NCBI RefSeq assembly: GCF_006716905.1 | Contig: NZ_VFPV01000005.1 | Coordinates: 106,500-170,499, forward strand | Length of the DNA: 64,000 nt | Source of the DNA: Acidovorax temperans | GTDB lineage: Bacteria; Pseudomonadota; Gammaproteobacteria; Burkholderiales; Burkholderiaceae_C | Reading direction: 5' to 3' | Shown here: positions 1 to 9,015 of the stretch, one piece after another | How positions within the stretch are numbered: position 1 is the first letter of the stretch | Layout: each line of letters begins with the position of its first letter | Notes under the pieces: model-generated | Seen by the model: the letters and a program-made list of their open reading frames with translations, nothing else | Told to the model about the DNA's origin: nothing | Database searches by the model: none | Position numbers and translations under genes: made by a program

Positions 1-809
1 ATCCAGCCGATGCCGCCTTCGGACAGGGCCATACGCAGCTTGGGGAATTTCTTCCACATGGGGGCCCAGATCCAGTCGGCGGCGGAGTTGGAGATGGAGA
101 TGGGCATTGACGTGATCCAGGCATCGATCGGCGACTCGTCGGATGCATGGGCCGCTTTGACGCCGGTGCCGATGTGGCAGCAGATCACCACGTCGTTGTC
201 CGCGCATGCCTTCCACAGGGGATCCCAGTAGCTGTTGTGGATGGACGGGTACCCATGCACGGTAGGGTTGTCGGAGAACGTGAGGGCATGCACACCCTGC
301 TTGGCCAGGCGCTGGACTTCCGCCGCCGCCGCCTGCATGTCGAACCAAGGAGCCATCATCAAGGGAATGAAGCGGCCCGGTGCAGCGTTGCACCAATCGT
401 GCAGATGCCAGTCGTTGTAGGCCTGGATGGCTGCGAGCGAGACACCGCGGTCTTCGTAGCTCTGAAACCGCTGTCCCGCAAAACCCGGGAAGGTCGGGAA
501 GCAGATCGAACCCAGAACGCCATTGGCATTCATGTCATCGACACGGGCCTTGATGTCCCAAGTGCCGCGGCGCATCTGTTCGTAGCCCAGCGGCTCCATG
601 CCGTATTCCTCTTTGGGGCGGCCGACCACCGAGTTCAGGCCCATGTAGCCCGTGGCTTTTTCCTCGAACACCCAGACGTCGCGACCTTTGTGGTTCTCGA
701 CGCGGGGCTCGCGCCCCTTGTACTTCGCGGGCATATGGCGGGCGAATGCATTGGGTGGCTCGATGGCGTGATCGTCAACGCTGACGAGGATGAGATCTTC
801 CAGTTTCAT
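1..809 (-). CDS. Amidohydrolase family 2 protein, 3' end cut by the window edge
   Basis: The minus strand reads from an ATG at 807-809 to the left edge without a stop (about 269 codons). The N-terminus has the DDHAIEPP signature of amidohydrolase-2 (ACMSD-like) TIM-barrel enzymes, followed later by FPGFAGQRF and a CHIGTG segment expected to hold a metal-binding histidine. Enzymes of this family hydrolyse or decarboxylate ring-cleavage products and related acids; the substrate cannot be told. It lies in the same direction as the TctC, IclR and GGDEF-EAL genes, and its promoter region shares an AT-rich motif with other genes of this cluster. The C-terminal part lies outside the window. Confidence 0.85.
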   Translation of the reverse strand, partial: MKLEDLILVSVDDHAIEPPNAFARHMPAKYKGREPRVENHKGRDVWVFEEKATGYMGLNSVVGRPKEEYGMEPLGYEQMRRGTWDIKARVDDMNANGVLGSICFPTFPGFAGQRFQSYEDRGVSLAAIQAYNDWHLHDWCNAAPGRFIPLMMAPWFDMQAAAAEVQRLAKQGVHALTFSDNPTVHGYPSIHNSYWDPLWKACADNDVVICCHIGTGVKAAHASDESPIDAWITSMPISISNSAADWIWAPMWKKFPKLRMALSEGGIGW

Positions 810-1174
810 CTTGTCTCCAGAGGGTGAGGCGATGGGGCTTGGCTCGGGGTGGCCGAACCAACGGCATAGGGTGGGATGCTAGATCAAATACTGTACAGAT
901 TCAAGAATAATGTTCATATTTGGCAAGGAGTACATGCGATTCTAGGGAATACCACTAGCCGAACCGGCTAGGTGGGCGCCTCCCTGGAACATTTCGGCGC
1001 CATGCGGATGAGGGGCCTGGAGTCCGGCAATCCAGTGCACATCTGAGCCGAGGTAATTTCGGCTTGCGCCCTAGATCAAAGTGATTTTTTGCTATTAATT
1101 TGGAAGCTGTATGCGCTTGCCACGCTTTGTTTTCTTGGGGTTGGTGCCGCAATTGCACGCCTTTTCCGGAGGCG
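810..1174 (-). promoter_or_regulatory. Upstream region of the amidohydrolase gene with a cluster-wide motif
   Basis: No gene is supported here. Positions 905-924 read GAATAATGTTCATATTTGGC, which closely resembles 5937-5956 ahead of the ferredoxin gene and shares a GTTCATAT core with sites near 9008 and 10018. It is a candidate operator for the IclR or LysR regulator encoded nearby (inference). Confidence 0.45.
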
Positions 1175-3091
1175 TTATGGCAGCCATCCAGGCTGGCTGC
1201 GCAGGAACTGTCCGAGTTCACCTGACGGCAGCGGGCGGCTGAAGTGGTAGCCCTGGGCTTCGTCGCAGCCCTCCTCGCGCAGGAACTCCAGTTGCGCTTC
1301 GGTTTCCACGCCCTCGGCTGTGGTCTGCATGCCCAGGGCCTGGGCCATGCGGATGATGGCGCTGACGATGGCACGATCGTTGTTGTTCCGATCCAGATCC
1401 TGGACGAAGGACTGGTCGATCTTGAGCTTGTAGATCTGGAAGCGCTTGAGCTGGCTCAGGGAAGAGTAGCCAGTGCCGAAATCGTCCATCGACAGGCGCA
1501 CACCGCGGGCTCGCAGCTTGTCCATCGTGGCAGCGGCTTGGTGCGGATCATTGATGGCCACGCCCTCGGTCAGCTCCAGTTCCAGCGAATCGGGAGGGAT
1601 TCCGGTGTCCTGCAGTATGGAGTTGATGATTTCAGGCAGTTGCGGCTGGCGGAACTGAATGGCAGAGAGGTTCACGGCCACCTTCAAATCGCGCAGTCCG
1701 TCCTGGCGCCACGTCTGCAATTGCCGCATGGCAGTGCGCAGCACCCATTCGCCGATCTGCAGGATTTGGCCGCTGTCCTCGGCGATGGGGATGAATTCGG
1801 CCGGCGAGACGCGGCCCAGTTCGGGATGGTCCCAGCGCAGCAAGGCTTCCACGCTGTGGACGCGGCCGGTGCGTAGCGTGACTTGGGGCTGGTAGTGCAG
1901 CGAGAGTTGGTTGCGATCCAGTGCGCGGCGCAGCGCGTTTTCCACTTGCAGCGCGCGCCGCGACTGGGCCTGCATCTGCGGCGTGAAGAAGCGGTAGGTG
2001 TCGCGGCCGGCCCGCTTGGCGTGGTACATGGCCGTGTCGGCGGCCTGGGTCAGGGAGTCAATGTCATGGCCGTCATCGGGATACAGCGCGATCCCGATGG
2101 AGGGGGCGATCATGAGCTCGTGGTGGTCGATCCGATACGTCAGGCGCGATGCCTTCTGCAGTTTGGCGGCGATGCGCTCGGCGCCCTGGGCATTGGCGTT
2201 GGGTAGGAGCAGCACGAACTCGTCGCCGCCGATGCGTGCCACGGTGTCACACTGGTTCACGACTGTGCGCAGCCTTCGAGCAAACTCAATCAGCAGCGTA
2301 TCGCCGACGCGGTGGTTCAGCGAGTCGTTGACGTGCTTGAAATGGTCGAGATCGAGAAACATCACTGCCAGTTGCCTGCCGCTGGCTCGGGCCAATTCAA
2401 TGGCTCGCTCGGTGTGCTCGGCCAGCAGTGTTCGGTTAGGCAGGCCCGTGAGCGCGTCGTAGTGCGCCATCCAGTAAATGCGCTCCTGGTCGAGCTTGCG
2501 GTCGGTGATTTCGCGGTGCAGGTTCTCCACGGTGGCCCTGAGCCCCCGCTGAGGCCGCTGCTTGAACTGCTCGTGCGCTTCATTCAGGGCCTGTTGCGCG
2601 AGCAGGTTCTCCCCCATGTCACTGACGATCCAGATTGAGCCCTCGTGCAGGTTGTCGGCGTTAATGAGGCGGCCCGTAAGCTCTCCCCAAAACAGGCTGC
2701 CGTCCTTGCGCCTTAGGCGACGCTGTGTGCGATAGGCATGGCCCGCGCTGAGCGTGGTGTAGGCCTCGCGCCCAAGGCTGCGCAAGTCGCCTCGGCTGGG
2801 ATGCAGTTGCTCGCTGCCCACGCCGACCAGCGCGTGCTCGTCTGGGTATCCGAAAATGTCCGCGCATCGCCGGTTGCAGCGGACAATGACACGTTGGCGG
2901 ATGAAGACGATGCCGACGCCCGCAGTGTCCAGCGCGTGCTGTTCCCGCAGGTTGCACTCGACGGAGGCGGCCATTGCTGACGGATAGTCCAGGGTATCCC
3001 TGCGGGTTGGGTCCCGCCAGGTTATTTCACCGTGCTCTGGGCCGGAGCCTGGAAACCAACCAGTGGTAAAAGGCTGACAAGAGGTGTGCAT
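1175..3091 (-). CDS. PAS-GGDEF-EAL cyclic-di-GMP turnover protein
   Basis: 638 residues. A PAS-like sensor occupies about residues 50-165. A GGDEF domain follows, with an intact GGDEF at 288-292, and then an EAL domain with EALLRW near 415 and DDFGTGYSS near 530. Both catalytic signatures look complete, so it could make cyclic-di-GMP, break it down, or both. The usual inhibitory RxxD ahead of GGDEF is replaced by NQCD, which suggests no product inhibition at that site. No membrane segment is evident. The ATG at 3091 gives the longest frame, but a start near residue 40 is possible. It ends about 370 bp upstream of the amidohydrolase, so a shared transcript is uncertain. Confidence 0.9.
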   Translation of the reverse strand: MHTSCQPFTTGWFPGSGPEHGEITWRDPTRRDTLDYPSAMAASVECNLREQHALDTAGVGIVFIRQRVIVRCNRRCADIFGYPDEHALVGVGSEQLHPSRGDLRSLGREAYTTLSAGHAYRTQRRLRRKDGSLFWGELTGRLINADNLHEGSIWIVSDMGENLLAQQALNEAHEQFKQRPQRGLRATVENLHREITDRKLDQERIYWMAHYDALTGLPNRTLLAEHTERAIELARASGRQLAVMFLDLDHFKHVNDSLNHRVGDTLLIEFARRLRTVVNQCDTVARIGGDEFVLLLPNANAQGAERIAAKLQKASRLTYRIDHHELMIAPSIGIALYPDDGHDIDSLTQAADTAMYHAKRAGRDTYRFFTPQMQAQSRRALQVENALRRALDRNQLSLHYQPQVTLRTGRVHSVEALLRWDHPELGRVSPAEFIPIAEDSGQILQIGEWVLRTAMRQLQTWRQDGLRDLKVAVNLSAIQFRQPQLPEIINSILQDTGIPPDSLELELTEGVAINDPHQAAATMDKLRARGVRLSMDDFGTGYSSLSQLKRFQIYKLKIDQSFVQDLDRNNNDRAIVSAIIRMAQALGMQTTAEGVETEAQLEFLREEGCDEAQGYHFSRPLPSGELGQFLRSQPGWLP

Positions 3092-3121
3092 CTGATGGTG
3101 CTCTTCATGAGATCCAGCCGC

Positions 3122-4093
3122 TTACTCGGCTTGGATGCCTGCGGCCCTAATGATCTTTCCCCATAGATCACGTTCTTTTGTTTGGTATTTCCCAAGCTGG
3201 CCCAGGGGCTGGATGAACGCTAACGTGCCCGATGCCTTCATGGCTGCTTGCACTGCCGGCGTCTCATTGGCTTGAACCAGCAAGCGGTACATCTTTTGAA
3301 CGATCGGCTCGGGAGTCATGGCTGGCAGATAGGCTGCCAGCCAGAAACCTATGTCCATGCCATCGATTCCGCTTTCACGGAAGGTTGGCAGGTCGGGTGC
3401 GAATGGGCTGCGGACTTCATCGGTCACGGCCAGTGCTTTGATTTTTCCGGAACTGACGTAAGTCCAGGCCGAAAAGTCGGTGAACATGAAGTCGATTTCT
3501 CCACTGATCAGATCCGGCATCATCGAGTTGCCGCTGCGATAGGCTGCCCCTACCACTTTCACTGCGGCGGTCTGCTGCAGTACCTCGGCGGGCAAGCGGC
3601 TGGTGATGCTCGTGTAGCCGAAAGTGAACCGGCCTGGATTGCTCTTGATCTGCTGGAGGAACTCCTTGGCAGATGCCGCCCTGACCTTGTCCGGATTGAC
3701 ATACAGGTACATCGGGCCCTTGGAGAGTGTCGTCAAAGGGACAAAGCCGTTGACTGGGTCGTAGGGCAGGTTCTTGATCACGTGGGGGTTGCCGGTGAAT
3801 GCCACGTTCCCCGAGATCAGAAGGTTGTATCCATCGGGTTTCGCCGAACCGATCAATTGCGCCGCAATGCCGGAACTGCCGCCAGGGCGGTTTTCGACCA
3901 CAACAGGCACTCCTGCAGCTTTGGACATCTCGCTTGCGAGGGCTCGGGTGTAGACGTCTGGGGCCGAACCCGGCGTGAAGGGAGTCACGACCTTGATGGG
4001 TTTTTCCGGGAAGCCGGCGGCCCCGGATGCATCGGCACCCGCCAAAAAGCACATGAGCATGAGCGCCGTGACCCAAGCTGGAGCCTTCTTCAT
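3122..4093 (-). CDS. Tripartite tricarboxylate transporter receptor, Bug/TctC family
   Basis: 323 residues with a Sec signal peptide (MKKAPAWV start, hydrophobic core, ADAS/GAAG cleavage region). The mature start FPEKPIKVVTPF and the VVENRPGGSSGIAAQ segment are typical of the Bug family of periplasmic solute receptors, very abundant in Comamonadaceae and Burkholderiales. These proteins bind carboxylates, often aromatic or dicarboxylic acids, for TctAB-type transporters or for sensing. No tctAB genes are next to it, which is common for this family. The IclR gene upstream, in the same direction, is a plausible regulator. Ligand unknown. Confidence 0.93.
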   Translation of the reverse strand: MKKAPAWVTALMLMCFLAGADASGAAGFPEKPIKVVTPFTPGSAPDVYTRALASEMSKAAGVPVVVENRPGGSSGIAAQLIGSAKPDGYNLLISGNVAFTGNPHVIKNLPYDPVNGFVPLTTLSKGPMYLYVNPDKVRAASAKEFLQQIKSNPGRFTFGYTSITSRLPAEVLQQTAAVKVVGAAYRSGNSMMPDLISGEIDFMFTDFSAWTYVSSGKIKALAVTDEVRSPFAPDLPTFRESGIDGMDIGFWLAAYLPAMTPEPIVQKMYRLLVQANETPAVQAAMKASGTLAFIQPLGQLGKYQTKERDLWGKIIRAAGIQAE

Positions 4094-4829
4094 AGTTTGT
4101 ATAAAGAATTAAATTCTGTATCTAGAATTTTTTGATTCTGATCGGCCCGCGCTGCTTTGGGTATTGGGGTTCACCCTGGCTGGCCATTCCTTTCTGTTGT
4201 CCTGATTGGCTTGGGCTGTACTTACAGGTCCCGACGGACCGCAGGCGATGCGCATGAATGCGCGCCTGGGGCGGGTAGTGCTGGTGACGGAGAGGTCCTT
4301 GATCAAGGGCGGGAGCGGCCCAGTGGAGTGGGGCAGGCGGTCGTCGCGTCCCAGGCTGCTGGATTGGGTTGGGATCGGTGTTTTCCCTGGTTTTGAGCGG
4401 AAAGAGGCGCATGGAGCGCTTTCTGTTTTGACGCAGGAAGTTGGAATTTGTACATTTATGGAAAAAGTGCCTTTGATTTCCTGTGTGCACAGCCGTCCTG
4501 CCATCAGAGGATCGAACCATGGAGACAAAATGCCTTCCTTGATCTTTACGACCGTCTCGAGCCTTGCGGTGGTTGTTGCTGTGCTGTGGCATTTCGCCGA
4601 TGCCGCTGTCCACCAGCCCAGTCATGTTGGTCATCTGCATGCCCACACGCCCCCTATGGCGAGCGATTTTTGGACACTGATGTCTCACGGCTTCCGCTAG
4701 ATTTCAGCGCATCACTTGGGGGGCGAGCCTTGTGGGCTCGTGCGAACGTGAGCAGCCGCCGCTAGATGCGGGATTGGGGCATGGCTGCAGTGGTGGCTGG
4801 TGTTTGAGCCTGTTTTCCAGGCCTGGGTC
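4094..4829. other. Long gap between IclR gene and tctC-like gene
   Basis: Apart from one possible short gene at 4530-4700 there is no convincing gene; longer frames on both strands lack family features and a good ribosome site. A perfect 13-bp palindrome AGAATTAAATTCT sits at 4105-4117, directly upstream of the TctC-type gene, and may be an operator. Confidence 0.4.
4530..4700 (+). CDS. Possible small protein with one hydrophobic segment
   Basis: 56 residues starting MPSLIFTTVSSLAVVVAVLW, with a GGAGAC ribosome site at 4521-4526 just ahead of the ATG. The N-terminal half is a single hydrophobic stretch. The C-terminal half is histidine-rich (HQPSHVGHLHAH), which could bind a metal. There is no recognisable family, and it lies between two minus-strand genes with no obvious partner. 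It may be a chance frame; the ribosome site and the hydrophobic/His-rich layout are the only support. Confidence 0.3.
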   Translation: MPSLIFTTVSSLAVVVAVLWHFADAAVHQPSHVGHLHAHTPPMASDFWTLMSHGFR

Positions 4830-5666
4830 TCAAAAAAGCACAGATTCCAGCCGGGTGCCCAATTCCTTCAGCGACTGTCCAAGCGCCTTGATCCGTACTT
4901 CGGCATCGCTGTGCTGGCTGCGGATCATGACAGCCGAAACGGTGTAGGCAATGCTGCGCGTGGTGTCGCGCACAGGGGCGGCGATCGCAAGGACGCCGTC
5001 GGAGAAATACCCGTCGTCAACGGCCCATCCGTGGCGTTGAGCTAGGTGAACCTGTTCCAAATACTCCTCAAACGATAGCGCGCGTGCCCAGCGAATACGG
5101 GCGAATTCAGCGCGCAGATCGTTTTCAGAGAGATTCATCTGCCCAACGAAAAGCCGGCCGCTGGCCCCCATCAGGACAGGCAGGCGCTGGCCCAGCGGCA
5201 TGTAGATGTGCAGATCCGTAGGGCTGGATTCGGAGCTGACGAGCACGATCCTGTCATTGCCCATCCGGCGCCAGAGCGTGACCGTGATTCCGCGCGCGAT
5301 GGCAAGTTCGCGCATGAGCGGCAATGCCAACTGGACGCGCTGGCCCTGTGTCACCAACTGCTCTGCCAAGCGAGCCAGCCCAAGGCCTGCAGAGTACGTT
5401 TTGGACAGCGGATTGAAATCGACGACATCTTCCGAGACCAGGGTTCGGAGGATGTTGAAGCAGGTGCTTGGATTGATTTCCAGGTGCCTCGCTATGTCCG
5501 CTGCTCGCTCAGGAGCCCCCTTGTGCGCGAGGTATCGAAGGACTCCGATGGCATTCACCACGGGCTTCACGATGACGCCGTGGCTCGATCCTGATTTCTT
5601 GGAGTTGTCGGCCAAAGTCGGAGCTTTGCCCGGCGCGGAGCTGTCTTCGGTCACAACGGATTCCAT
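4830..5666 (-). CDS. IclR-family transcriptional regulator
   Basis: 278 residues. The winged helix-turn-helix is at about residues 38-90 (LRYLAHKGAPERAADIARHL then NPSTCFNILRTL), and the IclR effector domain runs from about 105 to the end. The first 30 residues are a low-complexity extension, so translation may start later. IclR proteins often control aromatic and ring-cleavage catabolic operons, and this one is divergent from the ferredoxin/extradiol dioxygenase pair. It could also control the TctC-type receptor downstream. The effector is unknown. Confidence 0.92.
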   Translation of the reverse strand: MESVVTEDSSAPGKAPTLADNSKKSGSSHGVIVKPVVNAIGVLRYLAHKGAPERAADIARHLEINPSTCFNILRTLVSEDVVDFNPLSKTYSAGLGLARLAEQLVTQGQRVQLALPLMRELAIARGITVTLWRRMGNDRIVLVSSESSPTDLHIYMPLGQRLPVLMGASGRLFVGQMNLSENDLRAEFARIRWARALSFEEYLEQVHLAQRHGWAVDDGYFSDGVLAIAAPVRDTTRSIAYTVSAVMIRSQHSDAEVRIKALGQSLKELGTRLESVLF

Positions 5667-5998
5667 GTTGTCCAGTGGTCAATTGAATGCAGGTCACTGC
5701 CTCGGAAGTGTTGGAACGAGGGGGCGTCACAAAACTTCCACCTGTCTGCAGCAGCGGGCATTCTAAGTGGCGAAGTGCATTCTGTATGGAGTTTTATCTA
5801 TCGTACGTCTGTTCAGGGACGTCCTGTGGGGACGGGAGTACCGGGTCGGCTCGTGGGTCGTTGCGCGCAGGTGCAAAGTGTGGGGGCGCGAAGGGCGGTT
5901 TAGGGAGAACCCTGAAGTAAAAATCAACACTTTATCGAATAATGTGCATATGTCTGTACGCGCAGCAACATCGAACCCGCTGCATCGAAAGGAAAATT
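5667..5998. promoter_or_regulatory. Divergent control region between IclR gene and ferredoxin gene
   Basis: 332 bp without a gene. It becomes AT-rich near the ferredoxin start. Positions 5937-5956 match 16 of 20 bases of the motif at 905-924 ahead of the amidohydrolase. A ribosome site AAAGGA lies at 5988-5993, just ahead of the ATG at 5999. Confidence 0.45.
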
Positions 5999-6226
5999 AT
6001 GAGTACCCACGGGAAAACCCCCACACTTCGAGTGATCGTGGATCGCGGTCGTTGCTGCGGCTACGGGCTGTGTGCCCAACTCTGCCCCGAGGTGTACAAG
6101 CTGGATGAAAACGGCTTGGTATATGTCGAATCCGAGCTCATCCCTGGCGGGCTTGAGGAGGAGGCGAGGGAAGGGGCCGCGGCCTGCCCCGCGGAAGCGC
6201 TGGTCATCGAAGCGATTCAGTCGTGA
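5999..6226 (+). CDS. Small Fe-S ferredoxin of the 3Fe-4S / CxxYxxC type
   Basis: 75 residues with Cys19, Cys20, Cys25, Cys29 and Cys63-Pro. Cys19-Gly-Tyr22-Gly-Leu-Cys25 gives the CX5C spacing of single-cluster 3Fe-4S (or atypical 4Fe-4S) ferredoxins in which the usual second cysteine is replaced, here by tyrosine. Proteins of this kind pass electrons to cytochrome P450s or ring oxygenases. No P450 or oxygenase alpha subunit is visible in this window, so its partner is encoded elsewhere or is unknown. The ATG at 5999 is preferred over an upstream in-frame start because of the AAAGGA site. The extradiol dioxygenase gene follows after 118 bp. Confidence 0.88.
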   Translation: MSTHGKTPTLRVIVDRGRCCGYGLCAQLCPEVYKLDENGLVYVESELIPGGLEEEAREGAAACPAEALVIEAIQS

Positions 6227-6344
6227 TTGGCCGGGGGGCAGCAGGGTCTGCCGTCGGCGGGCGCTGGCGCATCCCATGGCTGGTTGTCGCCGATGACTCG
6301 TTCTGCGGGGCATCGGTTTTTTTAGCTTACGGGAAAGCATCAAC

Positions 6345-7292
6345 ATGGACATCATAGGTATTGGATACCTCGGCTTCGAGACAACCAAGGTGGACGAATG
6401 GCGGGAGTATGGACCGCAGGTCATGGGTTTTCAGGTTGGCCAGTCTCCGGCGTCAGATCCGGACTCTCTCTACTTCCGCACGGACGATCGGCGGCACCGG
6501 TTTGCCTTCCATCCCGGCAAGATCGATCGCTTGGCCTACATCGGCTGGGAGGCCAAGGGAAAGATCGAGTTCGAGGCGGCGTTTGCCCGATTCCAGGAAC
6601 ACGGCGTGGAAGTCACCATGGGCGATGCGGCCCTGTGCGAGCAGCGTGGCGTCAAGGGAGTGTTCCGTTTTCGTGACCCGGTCGGCTACCAGCATGAGAT
6701 GTTCCATGGTCAAAAATGGATGCCCCGTTCCTTCACGCCAGGCCGCCCTCACGGGGGCTTCGTGGCCGGCGTGCGGGGGTTGGGGCATCTGGTCGTGATC
6801 ACTCCGCAATGGCCACCCGAACTGCAGGATTTCTTCGTCAAGCTGATGGGCTTCCATTACTACGGCCCAGGGGCCGGCAAGGGCCAGACGGCGTTTTACC
6901 GCTCCAAGCTCAACAGCTACACTAGCCACGATATCGCCTATGGATACGGGCCTGGGAAGATGGGTGTCCAGCATGTGGGCCTGTTTGTGAAAAGCCTGCG
7001 CGACGTCGGCGAGACCTACGACATCGTGAAGCAGCGCGGGATCCCGATGATGATGACGCTGGGACAGCACTCTCAAGATCCGCACGCTTCCTTCTACCAT
7101 TTCTCGCCGGGCGGCTTTGCACTCGAGACCATCACCGAGCTCGAACCCTGGCATGACGACGGCTTCGAACTCAATCCCGAGAAGCTTAGCATCTGGGGTC
7201 ATGAAGTGGTGGGCCCGATCCTCGGCCCGAGCGTACGGACGCCCGAAGAACTGCTCGAGCCCGAGTTGCTGGCCAAGTACAAACAGGGATGA
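6345..7292 (+). CDS. Type I (VOC-fold) extradiol ring-cleavage dioxygenase
   Basis: 315 residues in two tandem vicinal-oxygen-chelate modules. The Fe(II) ligands expected for BphC-type enzymes are visible: His148 in RGLGHLVV, His210 in GVQHVGL and Glu261 in FALETITE, at almost the same positions as in 2,3-dihydroxybiphenyl dioxygenases. The protein should cleave a catechol-type ring meta to the hydroxyls; the substrate (biphenyl-like, steroid or other polycyclic) cannot be assigned. It sits downstream of the ferredoxin, with SDR genes convergent to it, as expected for a catabolic cluster. Confidence 0.9.
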   Translation: MDIIGIGYLGFETTKVDEWREYGPQVMGFQVGQSPASDPDSLYFRTDDRRHRFAFHPGKIDRLAYIGWEAKGKIEFEAAFARFQEHGVEVTMGDAALCEQRGVKGVFRFRDPVGYQHEMFHGQKWMPRSFTPGRPHGGFVAGVRGLGHLVVITPQWPPELQDFFVKLMGFHYYGPGAGKGQTAFYRSKLNSYTSHDIAYGYGPGKMGVQHVGLFVKSLRDVGETYDIVKQRGIPMMMTLGQHSQDPHASFYHFSPGGFALETITELEPWHDDGFELNPEKLSIWGHEVVGPILGPSVRTPEELLEPELLAKYKQG

Positions 7293-7345
7293 CGCAGCCC
7301 GCTTGCCGACTTCCGCGCTGGGCCGCCAGCACGGGAGTCGGCGTT

Positions 7346-8083
7346 TCAGACTGATTCCGAAGACGAGACCATCAGCATGCGCGCCACGCTAACGTGCTTT
7401 GGCTGCTCGAGCATGTAACGCACGGCGGACGCGACATCCGACGACTGTAGGGCCGGTGTCTGGTCCGCCCGGACCGGCTGGCCCGAGGCGCGCAGCCGGT
7501 CAAAGATCTCGGTTTCCGTGGTGCCGGGCGCGATGGTGCCCACACGCACGCCACTGCCTTTGAGTTCGACACGCAGCGCAGTGCTGAACACCTCGACGGC
7601 CTGCTTCAACCCGGCGTACACGCCCATGGAAGAATGGCTCAGGTATGCCCCCACGCTGGACACGTTGATGATGGCGCCCGCGCCCTGTTGCTTGAATGCG
7701 CGCGCAAACACATAGGAAGTCCGGACCACGGCATCGTAGTTGGTGCGCGTCATCTGCATCAGGCCATCGAGATCGATGGTTTCGAGTGTGCCGGTGACCA
7801 GCATGCCGGCGTTGTTGACCAGGATGTCGGCGCGGCCGTAGGTTCGGTGGGCCAACTCCAGCAGAGCCTGCGCCGTGGCGGGCTCATCGATCGCTGCGCT
7901 CAGGGGGACTGCCGGGCCGGGGAGCTGGGCGCACAGCGCATTCAAGCGCTCGGCGCGGCGCGCGGTCAGCACCAGGCTGCAGCCCGCGGCGCTGAGCTCA
8001 TGGGCAATGGCTTCGCCGATACCTGACGATGCGCCGGTGACGACGGCGACCTTGCCTTGCAGGTGTCGTTTGGCCTCGTTCAC
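7346..8083 (-). CDS. Short-chain dehydrogenase/reductase, classical and intact
   Basis: 245 residues. The TGASSGIG cofactor motif is at 16-23, NNAG at 90-93, the catalytic serine at 142-143, and YAGLK with Tyr156 and Lys160. All catalytic residues are present, so it is a functional NAD(P)-dependent oxidoreductase by family criteria. It is the downstream gene of a two-SDR pair; the upstream SDR stops 11 bp before its start, so the two are likely cotranscribed. The substrate is probably an alcohol or ketone intermediate of the neighbouring catabolic pathway (inference). Confidence 0.92.
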   Translation of the reverse strand: MNEAKRHLQGKVAVVTGASSGIGEAIAHELSAAGCSLVLTARRAERLNALCAQLPGPAVPLSAAIDEPATAQALLELAHRTYGRADILVNNAGMLVTGTLETIDLDGLMQMTRTNYDAVVRTSYVFARAFKQQGAGAIINVSSVGAYLSHSSMGVYAGLKQAVEVFSTALRVELKGSGVRVGTIAPGTTETEIFDRLRASGQPVRADQTPALQSSDVASAVRYMLEQPKHVSVARMLMVSSSESV

Positions 8084-8094
8084 GTAGCCGGGCC

Positions 8095-8949
8095 TCAGGC
8101 TTGGGTGTCCGGGCTGGGATAGCGCAAGGCCATGGCCGCGCCGAAGTCCCTTTTGAGGGTCGGGTAGTAGGCAATCTGTCCGCCCATGCCGCCGGCAATG
8201 TCGATGGAGGCCGCGCTGATGAAGCTGGCGTAGTCGCTTGCGAGGAACAGCGCCATGCCGGCGACGTCTTCCGGCTTGCCAAAACGCCCCAGGGGGACAA
8301 CTTTGAGGACCATGGCGTCGAATTCCTCGCGCGGCGTGCCGGGCGGCATCTCACGGTAGTGGCGGTCCCACTGCCCGGTGTCGATCCAGCCCATGTTGAG
8401 GGTGTTGACCAGGATGTTGTCTTTGGGCAGCGACATGCCCAGCGATTTGGACATGGCGATGCAGCCCGCGCGGTTCACCACGGAGGGGATGCCGTCCGGG
8501 GTGATCTGGGTGCCGGCCAGCGCATTGATCTCGACGATGCGCCCCCAGCGCTGCTTTCGCATGTGCGGGACCACGGCCTGGATGAAGCGGAAATGGCCCA
8601 TCTGCAACACGTTGGCGTGCTCCAGGATCTGCTCTGGCGTGAGGGTGTCGAGGTTGCCGCCGCGGCCTTGGCCCGCGTTGTTGATCAGGACGTCCACGCC
8701 GCCCCAGGCGGCTGCGATCTCATCCACGAAGGCTTTCACGCCCGCGGTGTCGGTGACGTCGACCGCGCGCGCGATCACGGCTTGCGCCGTCGTCGCCAGT
8801 TCGGCTCCCACCGCTTCGATGTCGGCCTGCGTGCGGGCGCAGACCGCAACGCGGGCCCCTTCTTTAGCAAAGGCACGGGCAATGGCCCGGCCAATTCCGC
8901 GCGAGGCGCCCGTCACGATGACGCGCTTGTGGCTCAAATCGATAAGCAT
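8095..8949 (-). CDS. SDR-fold protein lacking the catalytic Ser-Tyr-Lys
   Basis: 284 residues. The N-terminal half is a normal SDR, with TGASRGIG at 13-20 and NNAG at 90-93. The active-site strand reads INALAG instead of INxSS, and the YxxxK positions read Ser156 and Arg160 (IPSVVNRAGCIAMSKSLG). The canonical triad is therefore absent although the cofactor site is kept. It may use another mechanism, bind a ligand, or act as a partner subunit of the intact SDR directly downstream. Frame and length look undisturbed. Confidence 0.88.
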   Translation of the reverse strand: MLIDLSHKRVIVTGASRGIGRAIARAFAKEGARVAVCARTQADIEAVGAELATTAQAVIARAVDVTDTAGVKAFVDEIAAAWGGVDVLINNAGQGRGGNLDTLTPEQILEHANVLQMGHFRFIQAVVPHMRKQRWGRIVEINALAGTQITPDGIPSVVNRAGCIAMSKSLGMSLPKDNILVNTLNMGWIDTGQWDRHYREMPPGTPREEFDAMVLKVVPLGRFGKPEDVAGMALFLASDYASFISAASIDIAGGMGGQIAYYPTLKRDFGAAMALRYPSPDTQA

Positions 8950-9015
8950 GTACTGTCTCCTGGTTATGCAGAATATCTGGCAGATTGTAGGCAGAAATTA
9001 AAAAATAGTTCATAT

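Noticed and set aside
4109..4688. Overlapping minus-strand frames of 139 and 188 codons
   Set aside because: No conserved motif or ribosome site; Pro/Arg/His-rich as in GC-biased shadows.
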